NCBI GenBank assembly: GCA_021773035.1
Contig: JAJFKU010000038.1
Coordinates: 62,001-126,000, forward strand
Reading direction: 5' to 3'
Origin: Woeseiaceae bacterium
GTDB taxonomy: Bacteria; Pseudomonadota; Gammaproteobacteria; Steroidobacterales; Woeseiaceae
DNA: 64,000 bases
In this document: in pieces, positions 26,032-36,200 of the stretch
How the letters are laid out: each line of letters begins with the position of its first letter
Numbering within the stretch: position 1 is the stretch's first letter
Notes under the pieces: generated by a model
Seen by the model: only the letters and a program-made list of their open reading frames with translations
Told to the model about the DNA's origin: nothing
Databases searched by the model: none
Made by a program: the position numbers and the translations under genes

Positions 26032-28446
26032 TCAGGGTGTTTGTGATTCGTCGTCTCGTATCATCACAACAACTCGACGATAGACGCCTGTGGCAGGGGC
26101 ATCAGGCGTACCGACCAGTTCAACGACGAAAGCCTCGTCACCTTCGGTCGCTGCGTCCTGAACCAAAGGTATCAACAGTCGAGCCGAGCGCTGTCCCGGA
26201 CCGAACGACAGCGAACGACTGCCGGGCGCGAAGTAATCCTCACCTTCTGTAGCGGTGATGTCACTCACCGAAAACTCTACGAGGAGTGGCTCGTCGCTGG
26301 GGTTGAATCGCACGAGATCAATCTGGACCACCGGGTCTGTTTCCCGCACCGAGGCCTGGCTGGCAGCGAATGCAACGGTGTTTGTCGCCAGGCTGGACTC
26401 GAACGCACGTTGATCGTCATCTTCCAGAACTACCGTGATCATCGCCAGGGCAGAGTCCGCAAATTCCCGTTCACGCAACCGCAGTGTCGACACCTGGTCG
26501 GCTTCCCGGAGCGGATCGGACGTCATCGTCAAAGTTACACGGCCGTGTGTCTGCCCGGCTGGAAAATCGATGCTGCCCGAGTCGGACAATGTGTACTGTT
26601 GCGCGGCCCACGGCGAACGGTTACCGCTGAAGCCGACCTCTTCCAAACGCAGGCTCAGCGGCGTGGAGAGATTATCACTGCGGACGAAGTCGACAACGAC
26701 ATCGCCGGTATCTTCGCGCAAGGTGATATTTGATGGCTCTTCGGACACGCCACGTGAAGAAAAAGCTACCACGATGTCCGCTTTGGGCAGGGTCGAAAAA
26801 TCGACCAGCATTGCGTCAGGACCGAACAAATCTGGCGCCGGCTCCACGATCGTCCGTTCGATAACGGGCTCCGGCACAACGGCCTTACTGTCGTCTTCGA
26901 CAACTTCCACTGTCTCGTCGAGCAGCGCTTGCGGCGGCGCGGTAACGGCCGGTATGTCGTTTTCGACGGGCGCCGGCGTAACGACCGTTTCGCCGCCAAA
27001 TCGCTCCAGCATGGCATCGAAGTAGCCAGACTGGTAGCCGACGATCACTGCCAGTATTAGAAGCGCCAATGTGACCATCAGGTACTTCAAAGTGCCCGAG
27101 CTCTGTTCAGTCTCAACCAGGCGATCCGGGTTCTCGACTCTGAACGGCTCGTCGCTGTCTTCCTGCAGGGCATCTATGAACTCCCTGACGGATTGAAAGC
27201 GTGTGATGCGCGGGTACGACAGTCCCTTTTTAATAGCTCGCCACTGACTGTCATTGATCGCTGTCAGCCGCTGCGGCTTCATTCCTTCCTGCGAGGCTTC
27301 CGCGGCGTTACGTGGACCAAAAACCCGGTAACCGGCGATTAGTCGGTACAACAGGCAGCAGAGGGAAAAAACGTCGTCCGCAGCAACCGGATCCTCGCCG
27401 GTCAATACCTGCATACTCGAGTAGGCGGGTGTCAAGGCACCGAGAACACCCGGATCGAACTCCGAGCCCGCATGTTGCTGGCGAACCCGGGCAACACCGA
27501 AATCGAATAATTTGGCATCGCCGTTCGGCATCATCATGATGTTGCCAGGCTTGATATCGGCGTGCACGATGCCGCAGCGATGAGCGTAATCGAGAGCATC
27601 GCCTATTTGGCTAACGATGCGAAAAGCCGTATCGGTATCGATACTCGATGCATCCTCCGAATCGAGGATATCCGCCAGCGTACGTCCTTCCAGCCACTGC
27701 ATGATAAGGAAGTACAGATCGTCGTCCCGGTCCAGGTCAATGAAACGTACGATATTCGGATGCGTCAGGCAGCGTCCCTTCGCCGCTTCCTGCTGTAACG
27801 CTCTCAGTGCCTGTCCGTTTTTGGCCAGCTGCGGTGAAAGAACCTTTACCGCTACCCAGTAGTCGCTGGTACCCGCCTCGGCGAGGCGGCGATCCATGGC
27901 CTTATAGACCACGCCCATGCTGCCCCCGGAAACTTTCCGTTGTAACAAAAAGCGATCGCGAAGCACCGACCCTACCTGGACTCTCGAATCAGCCGAATTT
28001 GCTGCTACAAGGTCAACGGGAATGACGGTCGTCGTGCCGAACGCGTCATCGCCCTCGGGCGTATCGGCAGCCGGTGGTAATGCCGTGCCATCGGGATTCG
28101 AGCCTGGTCTCGCCAGGGTCGGCGTGGTCGGAACGTTTTCCGTGACGTACCGATCGAGCATCGACTCGACAAGCTGGAAGGTTTCCTTGCGCAACCCACC
28201 TTCGTTGTATTTCTCCTGAAGCAGTTGCCGAATCTCCGCTTCACTGTTTCCGGATGTCGCCAGCAGATTGCCGATACCCTCCTGGATATCGGCGAGCATA
28301 TCGACGTTGTCAGTCGCGGTGTGCAGCCGGTCGTCAAGGCTGGCCAACTGATTCGCGACGGTCTCGCGCACGTTTTCGCTATCTGCACTCATATCACCGG
28401 CCAGTTTAACGCCCGCTTCCTTTTCCGACCCGGAACTGGTCGTCAA
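26032..28446 (-). CDS. Membrane Ser/Thr protein kinase with extracytoplasmic Calx-beta domains
   Basis: An 804-residue protein with four parts: a helical N-terminal region (about 25-100), a Hanks-type kinase domain (about 160-430), one membrane helix (about 454-472), and an outer segment with two Calx-beta-like repeats (about 560-800, with TEGEDYFAPG and EGDEAFVVEL). The kinase has the glycine loop SGGSMGVVYKA, lysine 201 in AVKVL, HADIKPGN at 295-302 and DFG at 315-317. The catalytic loop has HAD where most kinases have HRD, so it is a non-RD kinase. The apparent start is TTG at 28446, overlapping the upstream gene (TTGA); ATG at 28392 is an alternative. Target proteins are unknown. Confidence 0.88.
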   Translation of the reverse strand: MTTSSGSEKEAGVKLAGDMSADSENVRETVANQLASLDDRLHTATDNVDMLADIQEGIGNLLATSGNSEAEIRQLLQEKYNEGGLRKETFQLVESMLDRYVTENVPTTPTLARPGSNPDGTALPPAADTPEGDDAFGTTTVIPVDLVAANSADSRVQVGSVLRDRFLLQRKVSGGSMGVVYKAMDRRLAEAGTSDYWVAVKVLSPQLAKNGQALRALQQEAAKGRCLTHPNIVRFIDLDRDDDLYFLIMQWLEGRTLADILDSEDASSIDTDTAFRIVSQIGDALDYAHRCGIVHADIKPGNIMMMPNGDAKLFDFGVARVRQQHAGSEFDPGVLGALTPAYSSMQVLTGEDPVAADDVFSLCCLLYRLIAGYRVFGPRNAAEASQEGMKPQRLTAINDSQWRAIKKGLSYPRITRFQSVREFIDALQEDSDEPFRVENPDRLVETEQSSGTLKYLMVTLALLILAVIVGYQSGYFDAMLERFGGETVVTPAPVENDIPAVTAPPQALLDETVEVVEDDSKAVVPEPVIERTIVEPAPDLFGPDAMLVDFSTLPKADIVVAFSSRGVSEEPSNITLREDTGDVVVDFVRSDNLSTPLSLRLEEVGFSGNRSPWAAQQYTLSDSGSIDFPAGQTHGRVTLTMTSDPLREADQVSTLRLREREFADSALAMITVVLEDDDQRAFESSLATNTVAFAASQASVRETDPVVQIDLVRFNPSDEPLLVEFSVSDITATEGEDYFAPGSRSLSFGPGQRSARLLIPLVQDAATEGDEAFVVELVGTPDAPATGVYRRVVVMIRDDESQTP

Positions 28447-29813
28447 ATTACCTTACCGGGGTTCAGAATATTGTTCGGGTCCAGCGCCCGTTTCAATGTT
28501 CGCATCAGCGCTATTTCGGAGCCACCGCGGTATCTGGGCAAGTATTTTCGCTTCACGGAACCTATACCGTGTTCAGCGCTGAAGCTGCCACCGGTCTCAG
28601 CCACCAGTTCGTAAATCGCATCCGTAACCCGCTGCCCGTCATTCGAACCGTCGGGCAGCGCCACGTTGTAATGCAGGTTGCCGTCTCCGACATGCCCGAA
28701 CGCTACCAGTTGCGCATCGGGCACCATCTTGCTCAGCAATTCATCCCCCCGTAGCAGAAATTCCTCAAGACGCGAAACGGGCACGGAAATATCATGCTTC
28801 TGTGCTTTGCCTTCCGCCCTTTCAGCTTCGGCAATCGAATGCCGCATACGCCAGAATGCGTTCGCCTCAGCACTGTTTTTGGCGACGGCGGCGTCATCGA
28901 TAAGCTGCGTCTCGGCAGCACCAAGCAATGCGTCTTCAAGACTTTCATCCCCCTCGCTAGCCACCGCCTGCAGCAATACATACCAGGGTGCACTCGTCGC
29001 GAATGGCAGCGCCGTTCCCGGGATGTGCTTTTGCACCAGGCCGAACACGTAACCGGACACCAATTCGAAGGCTTCGATGGAGTCCGACAGTCGCTCCCGC
29101 AGGTGAGCGAACAGCCGCACCGCCTGGCCACTGGACTGCAGGGCAATCAAGGCCGTACTCCTGGGCCCCGGGTCCGGGTATAGCTTCAGCGTTGCCGCGC
29201 TAATGATACCCAGCGTCCCTTCGCTACCGATAAACAGCTGCTTGAGGTCATAGCCCGCAGTGTCCTTTCGCAAAGACCGCAGACTACTGACAATCGAGCC
29301 ATCGGCAAGTACCGCTTCCAGCCCCAGTACCTGCGCACGCGCGGTTCCATACTTGACCACATTGATCCCGCCTGCATTGGTCGCGAGGTTACCGCCAATC
29401 TGGCAACTGCCCTCCGCGCCCAGGCTAAGCGCGAAAAACCGCCCGGCGCCAACGGCCGCCTGCTGGATGTTTTCGAGGATACACCCGGCCTCGACCTCCA
29501 TAGAAAAATTGGCCGAATCGATTGCCCTGATCGCGTTCATTCGACCCAGCGACAGGAGGACCTGCGTGCCGGACCCGTCCGGCACCGCTCCGGCGCACAT
29601 GCCGGTATTGCCGCCCTGAGGAACTACCGCGACCCCGGCGTCCGCGCATGCCCGGACGATATCCGACACCTGAGTAACGTCCGACGGCGACACCTGGATC
29701 AGCGCCGCGCCCTGTACGGCACCCCGCCAGTCAAGCAGCCGCGGTGCCAGCTCGACAGGGTCCGTGACCCAGCCCTTTGGCCCGACGATTTCCTTCAATC
29801 TATCAATCAACAT
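28443..29813 (-). CDS. FAD-binding oxidoreductase, GlcD / D-2-hydroxyacid dehydrogenase family
   Basis: A 456-residue flavoprotein of the vanillyl-alcohol-oxidase fold. The FAD site is in VPQGGNTGMCAGAVPDG and EGSCQIGGNLATNAGG; the C-terminal domain has HVGDGNLHYNV and SAEHGIGSVKR, both typical of GlcD, D-lactate and D-2-hydroxyglutarate dehydrogenases. It should oxidise a D-2-hydroxyacid to a 2-keto acid; the exact substrate cannot be told. The ATG at 29813 fits the family N-terminus (MLIDRLKEIVG) and overlaps the upstream dehydratase by 11 bases. Confidence 0.9.
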   Translation of the reverse strand: MLIDRLKEIVGPKGWVTDPVELAPRLLDWRGAVQGAALIQVSPSDVTQVSDIVRACADAGVAVVPQGGNTGMCAGAVPDGSGTQVLLSLGRMNAIRAIDSANFSMEVEAGCILENIQQAAVGAGRFFALSLGAEGSCQIGGNLATNAGGINVVKYGTARAQVLGLEAVLADGSIVSSLRSLRKDTAGYDLKQLFIGSEGTLGIISAATLKLYPDPGPRSTALIALQSSGQAVRLFAHLRERLSDSIEAFELVSGYVFGLVQKHIPGTALPFATSAPWYVLLQAVASEGDESLEDALLGAAETQLIDDAAVAKNSAEANAFWRMRHSIAEAERAEGKAQKHDISVPVSRLEEFLLRGDELLSKMVPDAQLVAFGHVGDGNLHYNVALPDGSNDGQRVTDAIYELVAETGGSFSAEHGIGSVKRKYLPRYRGGSEIALMRTLKRALDPNNILNPGKVI

Positions 29814-30786
29814 AGTCAAACAAAGCCTGTTCCGAAAACGTCGCCCAGTCGATATTACTGCCACACATCACGATAACGACACGTTTACCGGATAACGAAG
29901 CACGCAGTGGGCCGAGTAATGCGGCCGTGGTCGCGGCACAGGCAGGCTCGACAGCAATACGCATTGTCGCAAAAAGAAAACCCATTGCCTTGCGCAGCTG
30001 CCGGTCGTCGATCATCGCCAGGCGATCGACACATCGACGCGTCAGCCCAAAGGAATACGGCATGGCAAATGGCGCGCCAAGACTGTCCGCGATGGTCGTG
30101 ACCTCATCGATACCTTCCGGCTGTCCGCTGGCAAAGCTGCGGTGCATGGAGTCCGCGCCCTCGGGCTCGACACCTATGACCTCCGCCCGCGGGCACAGCT
30201 GTTTGATCGCATTCGACACACCACCGATCAGCCCGCCACCGCCAATCGGCACGACCACAGCATCGAAGTGCTCGACCTGCTCATGGATTTCCAGACCGAC
30301 ACCGCCGGTGCCCAGCGCAATGGGCCGGCCCTCGAAGGGATGTACGAAAAAACGCCCCTCCTCGTCCTGAATGCCGCGCGCAAGATCGAAAGCCTGATGC
30401 ACGTCATCGGCCAGCACAACCTCGGCACCGTAGGACCGGCATGCCTCGATCCGGAACGGATTGGCGGTTTTGATCATCACAAGCTTTGCGGAGCTACCCA
30501 TTGCCTGCGCCGCGAACGCGGTTGCGATTGCATGGTTTCCTGCGCTGACCGCTGTTATTCCCCTGCGGCGTTCTTCCGCGGAGGCCCCCTGAATACTGGC
30601 CAGCGCCCCGCGGGCCTTGAAGGTTCCCGTGCGCTGCAGGAACTCGAGTTTTGCGAAAACTTCGGTGCCCGGGCCCAACGCAATCTCAAGCGCCGGGCAG
30701 CGTATCACCGGTGTGCGCAAGGTATGGGCGGACAAAAGATCGCGCAAAACGCGAATCTCTTCTATATTAGGTGCAGGCTGAGTCAT
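29803..30786 (-). CDS. Threonine/serine dehydratase-like PLP enzyme
   Basis: A 327-residue fold-type II PLP enzyme. The Schiff-base lysine is in TGTFKARGA, the phosphate-binding glycine loop is PIGGGGLIGG, and the C-terminal MCGSNID binds the pyridine nitrogen. There is no C-terminal ACT domain, so it resembles catabolic threonine/serine dehydratases, threo-hydroxyaspartate dehydratases or serine racemases rather than feedback-controlled IlvA. It heads a minus-strand run with the GlcD-like oxidase and the kinase. Substrate is uncertain. Confidence 0.85.
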   Translation of the reverse strand: MTQPAPNIEEIRVLRDLLSAHTLRTPVIRCPALEIALGPGTEVFAKLEFLQRTGTFKARGALASIQGASAEERRRGITAVSAGNHAIATAFAAQAMGSSAKLVMIKTANPFRIEACRSYGAEVVLADDVHQAFDLARGIQDEEGRFFVHPFEGRPIALGTGGVGLEIHEQVEHFDAVVVPIGGGGLIGGVSNAIKQLCPRAEVIGVEPEGADSMHRSFASGQPEGIDEVTTIADSLGAPFAMPYSFGLTRRCVDRLAMIDDRQLRKAMGFLFATMRIAVEPACAATTAALLGPLRASLSGKRVVIVMCGSNIDWATFSEQALFDYVD

Positions 30787-30904
30787 TACTTATGTAAAAT
30801 GCCACAACGCGTATTGACTTGCGCTGCCCTCAAGAGTGAATTAGGTTGACGAAGCGAACTGTGGCAGAGAATCCACCGTCGCGAAAGTCGCTGCGAGCCA
30901 ATGT

Positions 30905-32143
30905 ATGGAACTAGAAGATCTGTCGCAATCCGGGATTCGACGAATAGCTGACTATTCGCCGTATCTGGATCAACTGACCGGGCTCGCTCAACAAATGGGC
31001 CTGCGGCAGCGCAGCAATCTGGCGCACGTTGAAGCTGAGCTGCGTAACCACTGGTCGCTCGGCCAGAACAGTATACTAAGCTGGACGCCGCTCGATCAGA
31101 GCCTCCTGGTTCTGGTGGTCCCCCACTATGCGATCGCCGAGTACACGGCACCTCAGGACGGATCGATGCATCCCCGTGTTTCACCGCGCTTTGTCACCGA
31201 ACTCATTTCCGGAGATCGCCAGCTGTCGATTTCCCAGATACAAAAAGTAGCGCGGCTGCTTGATATCGAGCCGCGGCAGATACCGTTGCGCGTACCGCTG
31301 GAAGGCAGCGACGTCGAAACCCAGATCATCGAAAAAATGATCCGCAAGTACGGGATTAACTACGTGCCAAGTCGAGCGGTGACCCTGTTCGATATCGTTG
31401 GTTTCAGTCTGTTGACGCCGTTCGAGCAGATGACGCAACTGAACAGTCTTTCCTACTCACTCAACTCAGCGCATGCGAAGATGCTGGAAGCCGACGTGAG
31501 CATCGATTTCGCGCGCTCCTCCAGCGGCGACGGATTCTACGTCTGGAACCGCGACGAAGGCCTTGAAGCCAGCGTCAATCTCTACCATTTCATGCATATC
31601 GTACTCGCCGACAATGCGATCGCTCGCAGCAAGTCGGCATCGAAGGCCGTGCCCCGGCTACGGGCCTGTTTCCACGTCGGCAGCTGTTATGAATTCCACC
31701 AGGCGGAAGGGCTTAATCCAACCACGCATGACTTTATCGTCGGCGATGTCACCATAGAGCTGGCGCGAATGATCGATGCCGCACTCCCGGGGCAGATCCT
31801 GGTCGGCGACTTCATGGCCGATATCGAGGTTGCCGACGATGTTGGCAATGTTACCGTCCAGCCCAATGTCGACGCGGTAACGTTTTTGCGGCGTGCGCAG
31901 GGTAACCTGTCACAGCTCAGCGGCATGGAACTGTCCGGCGAGCGTGTTACGGCGATCAAGTGCTACCTGACGGGCGAGAACATGGGCGGCGGGCAGTTTA
32001 ATATTCGGCGTCTGACCATCAGGGACAAACACGGATTGTCTCGTGTTGCGTTTAACGCCAAGGTTAATATTTATCGAGAATCGGCGATGCCCATCCTGCT
32101 GGGTATACAGGACCGGAAGCTGCCCATGCCGGTGCATAGCTGA
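30905..32143 (+). CDS. Class III nucleotide cyclase-like protein, probably atypical
   Basis: A 412-residue soluble protein. Residues about 155-310 resemble the adenylate/guanylate cyclase catalytic fold: TLFDIVGFSLL carries the first metal Asp (163), SSGDGFYVW supplies a GD as in the second metal site, and VGDVTIELARMIDAALPGQIL aligns with the usual GDTVNxAAR...PGQIL. In that last motif the transition-state Asn is replaced, while the Arg is kept. The first 150 residues match nothing I know. It may be an active cyclase with altered residues, a nucleotide sensor, or inactive. It is divergent from the dehydratase operon and convergent with the RND adaptor gene (one base apart). Confidence 0.55.
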   Translation: MELEDLSQSGIRRIADYSPYLDQLTGLAQQMGLRQRSNLAHVEAELRNHWSLGQNSILSWTPLDQSLLVLVVPHYAIAEYTAPQDGSMHPRVSPRFVTELISGDRQLSISQIQKVARLLDIEPRQIPLRVPLEGSDVETQIIEKMIRKYGINYVPSRAVTLFDIVGFSLLTPFEQMTQLNSLSYSLNSAHAKMLEADVSIDFARSSSGDGFYVWNRDEGLEASVNLYHFMHIVLADNAIARSKSASKAVPRLRACFHVGSCYEFHQAEGLNPTTHDFIVGDVTIELARMIDAALPGQILVGDFMADIEVADDVGNVTVQPNVDAVTFLRRAQGNLSQLSGMELSGERVTAIKCYLTGENMGGGQFNIRRLTIRDKHGLSRVAFNAKVNIYRESAMPILLGIQDRKLPMPVHS

Positions 32144-32144
32144 T

Positions 32145-33191
32145 TCAGCTGCCGACGTTCGAAAGCACCTCGACGCTCATACCGTCTGCCAGACCTTCAG
32201 CACCCCGCACAACGACCTTGTCGCCGGCCCGTAATTCGCCGAAGACCTCTATATGCATACCGGCGCCAAGACCGACAATTACGTTGACCTGGGTAACCGA
32301 AGCCTCATCCGTCAGCTTGAAAACGGAAGCGCCCTCACGCCGTAACACCAGCGCATCGCGCGGCACGGCGAGTACTTCCTTTGCAGTCGCCGTCGGCATC
32401 GAAAGCCGCACGCTTTCGCCGACCGTCCAGACATCCGGGTCAGCATCGAGGCGCACCTCAAACATGTGAGATTGTGGATTGCCGAACGGAACGATTGTTC
32501 GAATCGCCGCGTTGCCATTGCGGTAATCGTTGCTGATCGACAATACGTCGCCCTTGTCGATGAAGTTCACCGTACTGAGGGGCGCTCTCGCAACGACTTC
32601 CAGCGACTTCGGATCGACCAGTCGCACAACCTCGTCGGCTACGTTGAGGCGTTCGCCGATACTCCTGAGCCGCTCCGTAACGATGCCGCCGAAAGGGGCG
32701 CGTATCTCGGTCGTATGCATCGCGATCTGCGCATAACCAAGCTGCGCCTGTGCGATCATATGATCACTCTTCGCGATTGCCAGGTCCGCGGTTGTTTGGT
32801 CCAGCTGACTTTTCGCCGACAGATTCTGCAGGGATAGTTGCTCAAGGCGCTTCAACTCGGACTCGAGAAACGTCACGTTCGCCTGCTCTCTGTCGACCCG
32901 GCTCTGCGCCTCCATTTCGCGAATCTTGAACGTGAAGTCCTCAAGCCTTGCTACGGTGTCGCCTTCCTTGACCTCCGCGCCGACTTCAGCGATCCAAACG
33001 AGCTTTGCTTCGAGCTCAGATGCCAGTCGTGAATCGAAACGGCTGATCACGGTTCCCGGCACGTCGACAGACGGCGACAGTAGTCGCATCGTCGCTGTAT
33101 CAGTAACGACTTTCGGCGGCGCGAACTGCGCAACCGCAAGCATTGGCACAGCCACACAAACCAATACCAGGGACGGTAAAAGAGTTTTCAT
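32145..33191 (-). CDS. RND efflux periplasmic adaptor (membrane fusion protein)
   Basis: A 348-residue exported protein with signal peptide (MKTLLPSLVLVCVAVPMLAVAQ). Its domain order fits HlyD/AcrA adaptors: a split lipoyl domain (KLVWIAEVGAEVKEGDTVARLED and later IRAPFGGIVTERLRSIGE), an alpha-helical hairpin between them (about 90-150), a beta-barrel and a C-terminal membrane-proximal domain. It links the inner-membrane pump to an outer-membrane channel. It is encoded 11 bases after the RND permease, permease first, the reverse of the common order. No outer-membrane factor adjoins it. Confidence 0.92.
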   Translation of the reverse strand: MKTLLPSLVLVCVAVPMLAVAQFAPPKVVTDTATMRLLSPSVDVPGTVISRFDSRLASELEAKLVWIAEVGAEVKEGDTVARLEDFTFKIREMEAQSRVDREQANVTFLESELKRLEQLSLQNLSAKSQLDQTTADLAIAKSDHMIAQAQLGYAQIAMHTTEIRAPFGGIVTERLRSIGERLNVADEVVRLVDPKSLEVVARAPLSTVNFIDKGDVLSISNDYRNGNAAIRTIVPFGNPQSHMFEVRLDADPDVWTVGESVRLSMPTATAKEVLAVPRDALVLRREGASVFKLTDEASVTQVNVIVGLGAGMHIEVFGELRAGDKVVVRGAEGLADGMSVEVLSNVGS

Positions 33192-33201
33192 AGTAGTCGC
33201 A

Positions 33202-36200
33202 TCAGTTCACTGCAATTGCGTTACGAGAGCTTAGCGACGCCGTACGCGCCGTCTCACCCAAACGCAGCAGGCTTGGTAAAAAAACGAGAGTAAATATTGT
33301 ACTGACGGCCATGCCACCGACGATGACCGCAGCCAGACCCTGATAAACCTCGGAGCCCGGCCCCGGGATCAGCAGCAAGGGCAGCATACCAAAGAGACTG
33401 GTCATGGTGCTCATCAAAATCGGGCGCAGGCGTCGTCGAATCGCCTGTTCCACAGAGCTGCGCCTGTCGAGTCCTTCCCGTTCGGCAGTACGCGTCTGAT
33501 GCACCAGCAAAATGGCATTGTTGACGACCAGTCCGAGCAGCGTGATAAAGCCGATCATCGTCAGCAAATCCATCGGCAAACTAAAAATCCGCAATAACGC
33601 GATGCCACCTACGGTTGCCAGCGGCAGCGTGGCGATAACCAGCAGCCCGTCGCGGAAGGAACGAAACAGGCCGCTCATGAGCAGGTACAGAACAACGATA
33701 GCGAGCGCGAAACTACGCGACATGCTGGCCAGCGCGATGTTCAAATCGTCGGCGCTGCCGTAATAACTGACCTCGCCGTCGTCCGGAAGGTGAGTCATCA
33801 AGGCGGGTTCCACGTGTTGTTTGAGTATCGTAATCGACTCCTCCAGCGAAATGCCCTCCGGCGGCGTGATCGCAAGCGTCAGTGCCCGGCGCCGATCGAC
33901 CCGGCGGATCTGATTGGGTCCGGCTGTCCGTTCCAGCCGGACCAGCTGATCCAGCGGTTGAATACCGCTCTCCGGTGTCACCAGGGGGGTCGATGCGAGT
34001 TGCTCCGGACTACTCCATTCCGGCGCACGAAGTACGACGTCGAGGCGCCGCTCACCGTCGAAATAATCTCCGACATACGCACCGTCTCCTAACGCCCGGA
34101 CGATCGTTGCCATCTGCCGGCGGCTCCAGCCCGCTTCGGTAATTCTTCGTTCGTCCGGTATCAGCCGCAGCTCCGGTTCAGCGATATCGACACCCGGGAT
34201 CGGTCTGGCCTGGGCACCCGGCAGGTGTTCCGCGATCAGTGCAAGGCCGGCGCGACCTGCTTTAAGCATTGCGTCCATGTCGCGGCTTTGAATGTTGAGG
34301 TCAATGCCACCCCCGCCGCCAACACGGTCGAAAATACCCCACTGATCGGCAAACGCCATCGTGTCGGGGAAACCCGCCAGTATCTCGGAGTTAAGTTTCT
34401 CGATGAAGGCGTCCGAATCGTCGGGGTCTACCGTTCGACCGCCCACGAATGCGTTCGAGCCGAACATGCCCATAAAGTAATTCGACAACTGCAGATCGGC
34501 GCCGTCTTCGAAATACGGCTCCATTCTCGCAATGACAACGTCGGCAAACTCTTCCCGCGCGGCGGTGACACCTTGCCCGGGAGGCATCAACACAAACGCA
34601 AAGATCCAGCCCTGCTTACCTTTCGGCAGATAGTCCGCTGGCGGAATCAATAACCAGGTCAGCGCCGTCGCAGCGGTAAATAAACCGGCGATTAGCGCCT
34701 TGCGACTTCGGTCGCTATCCGTCAAGGCCATAATACGGCGCGTAATTTCATTCCACCAGGCTGTGTGCGGATCTTCCTGCTTCGAGTCTCTGATCCAGCT
34801 GGAGGCTGCGGCCGGTATCACCGTGACCGCGATCAGCAGCGATGCCGTAACCGCGACTGATATTACCAGCGCGAGATCCGCGAACAGCTGCCCTGACACA
34901 TCCTGCAAGAACATGATCGGCAGGAATATGGCGACCGTCGTCGCCGTGGACGCGAGTAACGCGCCCCAGACCTGCGTCGATCCTTCTATCGCTGCCTTTT
35001 TCGCCTCTTTTCCCTGCTCACGAAGGCGGACGATGTTCTCCAGCACGACGATCGCCGCGTCGAGCACCATACCGGTCGCAAACGCAAGCCCCGCGAGCGA
35101 GATCATGTTCAACGTACGACCTGTTGCCTGCATTATGAGAAAGCCGGTAAACAACGAGATCGGGATGGCGAGGGCCACTACACACGTGGCCCGGAACCTG
35201 CGCATGAACCACCAGAGAATACCGATAGCGAGGGCGACACCGATCAGCAGATTAGTCCTCAACATGGCGATCGAGTCTTCGATATAAACCGACTCGTCGT
35301 AAGCCTGTTCGATCTGCAGGCCAGCCCTTTTCAGGGGGCCTTCCCGAAGCTCTTGGACGGCCAGTTTCAGGGCCTCCATGACGTCGAGGACGTTGACACC
35401 CTTCTCGACCTGCGCGTTAAAGGCGATGGAGTCGTTCCCGTTTTGCAGCATGAGGCCGCTGCTGTCACGCATGACGACGTCCACCGTCGCGATATCGCGC
35501 AACCGGACCGGGTTACCGCCACGCCAATCAAGCACCATCTCGCCATAATCGGGTAGTGAGTATTGGCCGGCATAGCGCAACGTGTACTGGCGCCGCCCGA
35601 CCTCGCTAAAGCCCCCGGACGTGTCACTGTGATTGCCGGTAATATCAGCGAGCGACGGTATATCGATACCGAGTGCGGAAGCCGCGTAGGGGTCGAAAGT
35701 AATTCGTACTTCGTTGTCTCTGCCGCCATAGGCGTTGGAGTTCGAAATTCCGGGAACACGTTCTATGCGCGCCTGAACGACTTCACGCATGAAGTCACTG
35801 TAACTCGCCATCGGCCGCGTGTTTCCGTCGGCCGCCGTCAAAGAAAACCAGGCGATCGCCGCACCAAAACTGTCCTCGCCGGCAAAAATTCGCGGTTCAG
35901 TGACATCGTTCGGATAACGCGGAACCTGGTTCAGCCGGTTGATTACCTCAATCAGCGAACGCTGCAGATCGGTCTCGACCGAAAACATGAGGCTGATGCG
36001 AGCATTGCCTCTCGAGGCCGTCGACTCCATCTTCTCGAGCCCCGGCAGCCCACGCAGCACATCCTCCTGCGGTTCGATAATCTCGGACTCGACTTCCTCG
36101 GGAGCGGCAGTTCGCCAACCGGTTGTGATCTGAATAAAAGAGCGCTGCACGTCGGGAATCATCTGTACAGGAAGTTTCATAAGCGCAATCGTGCCCATGA

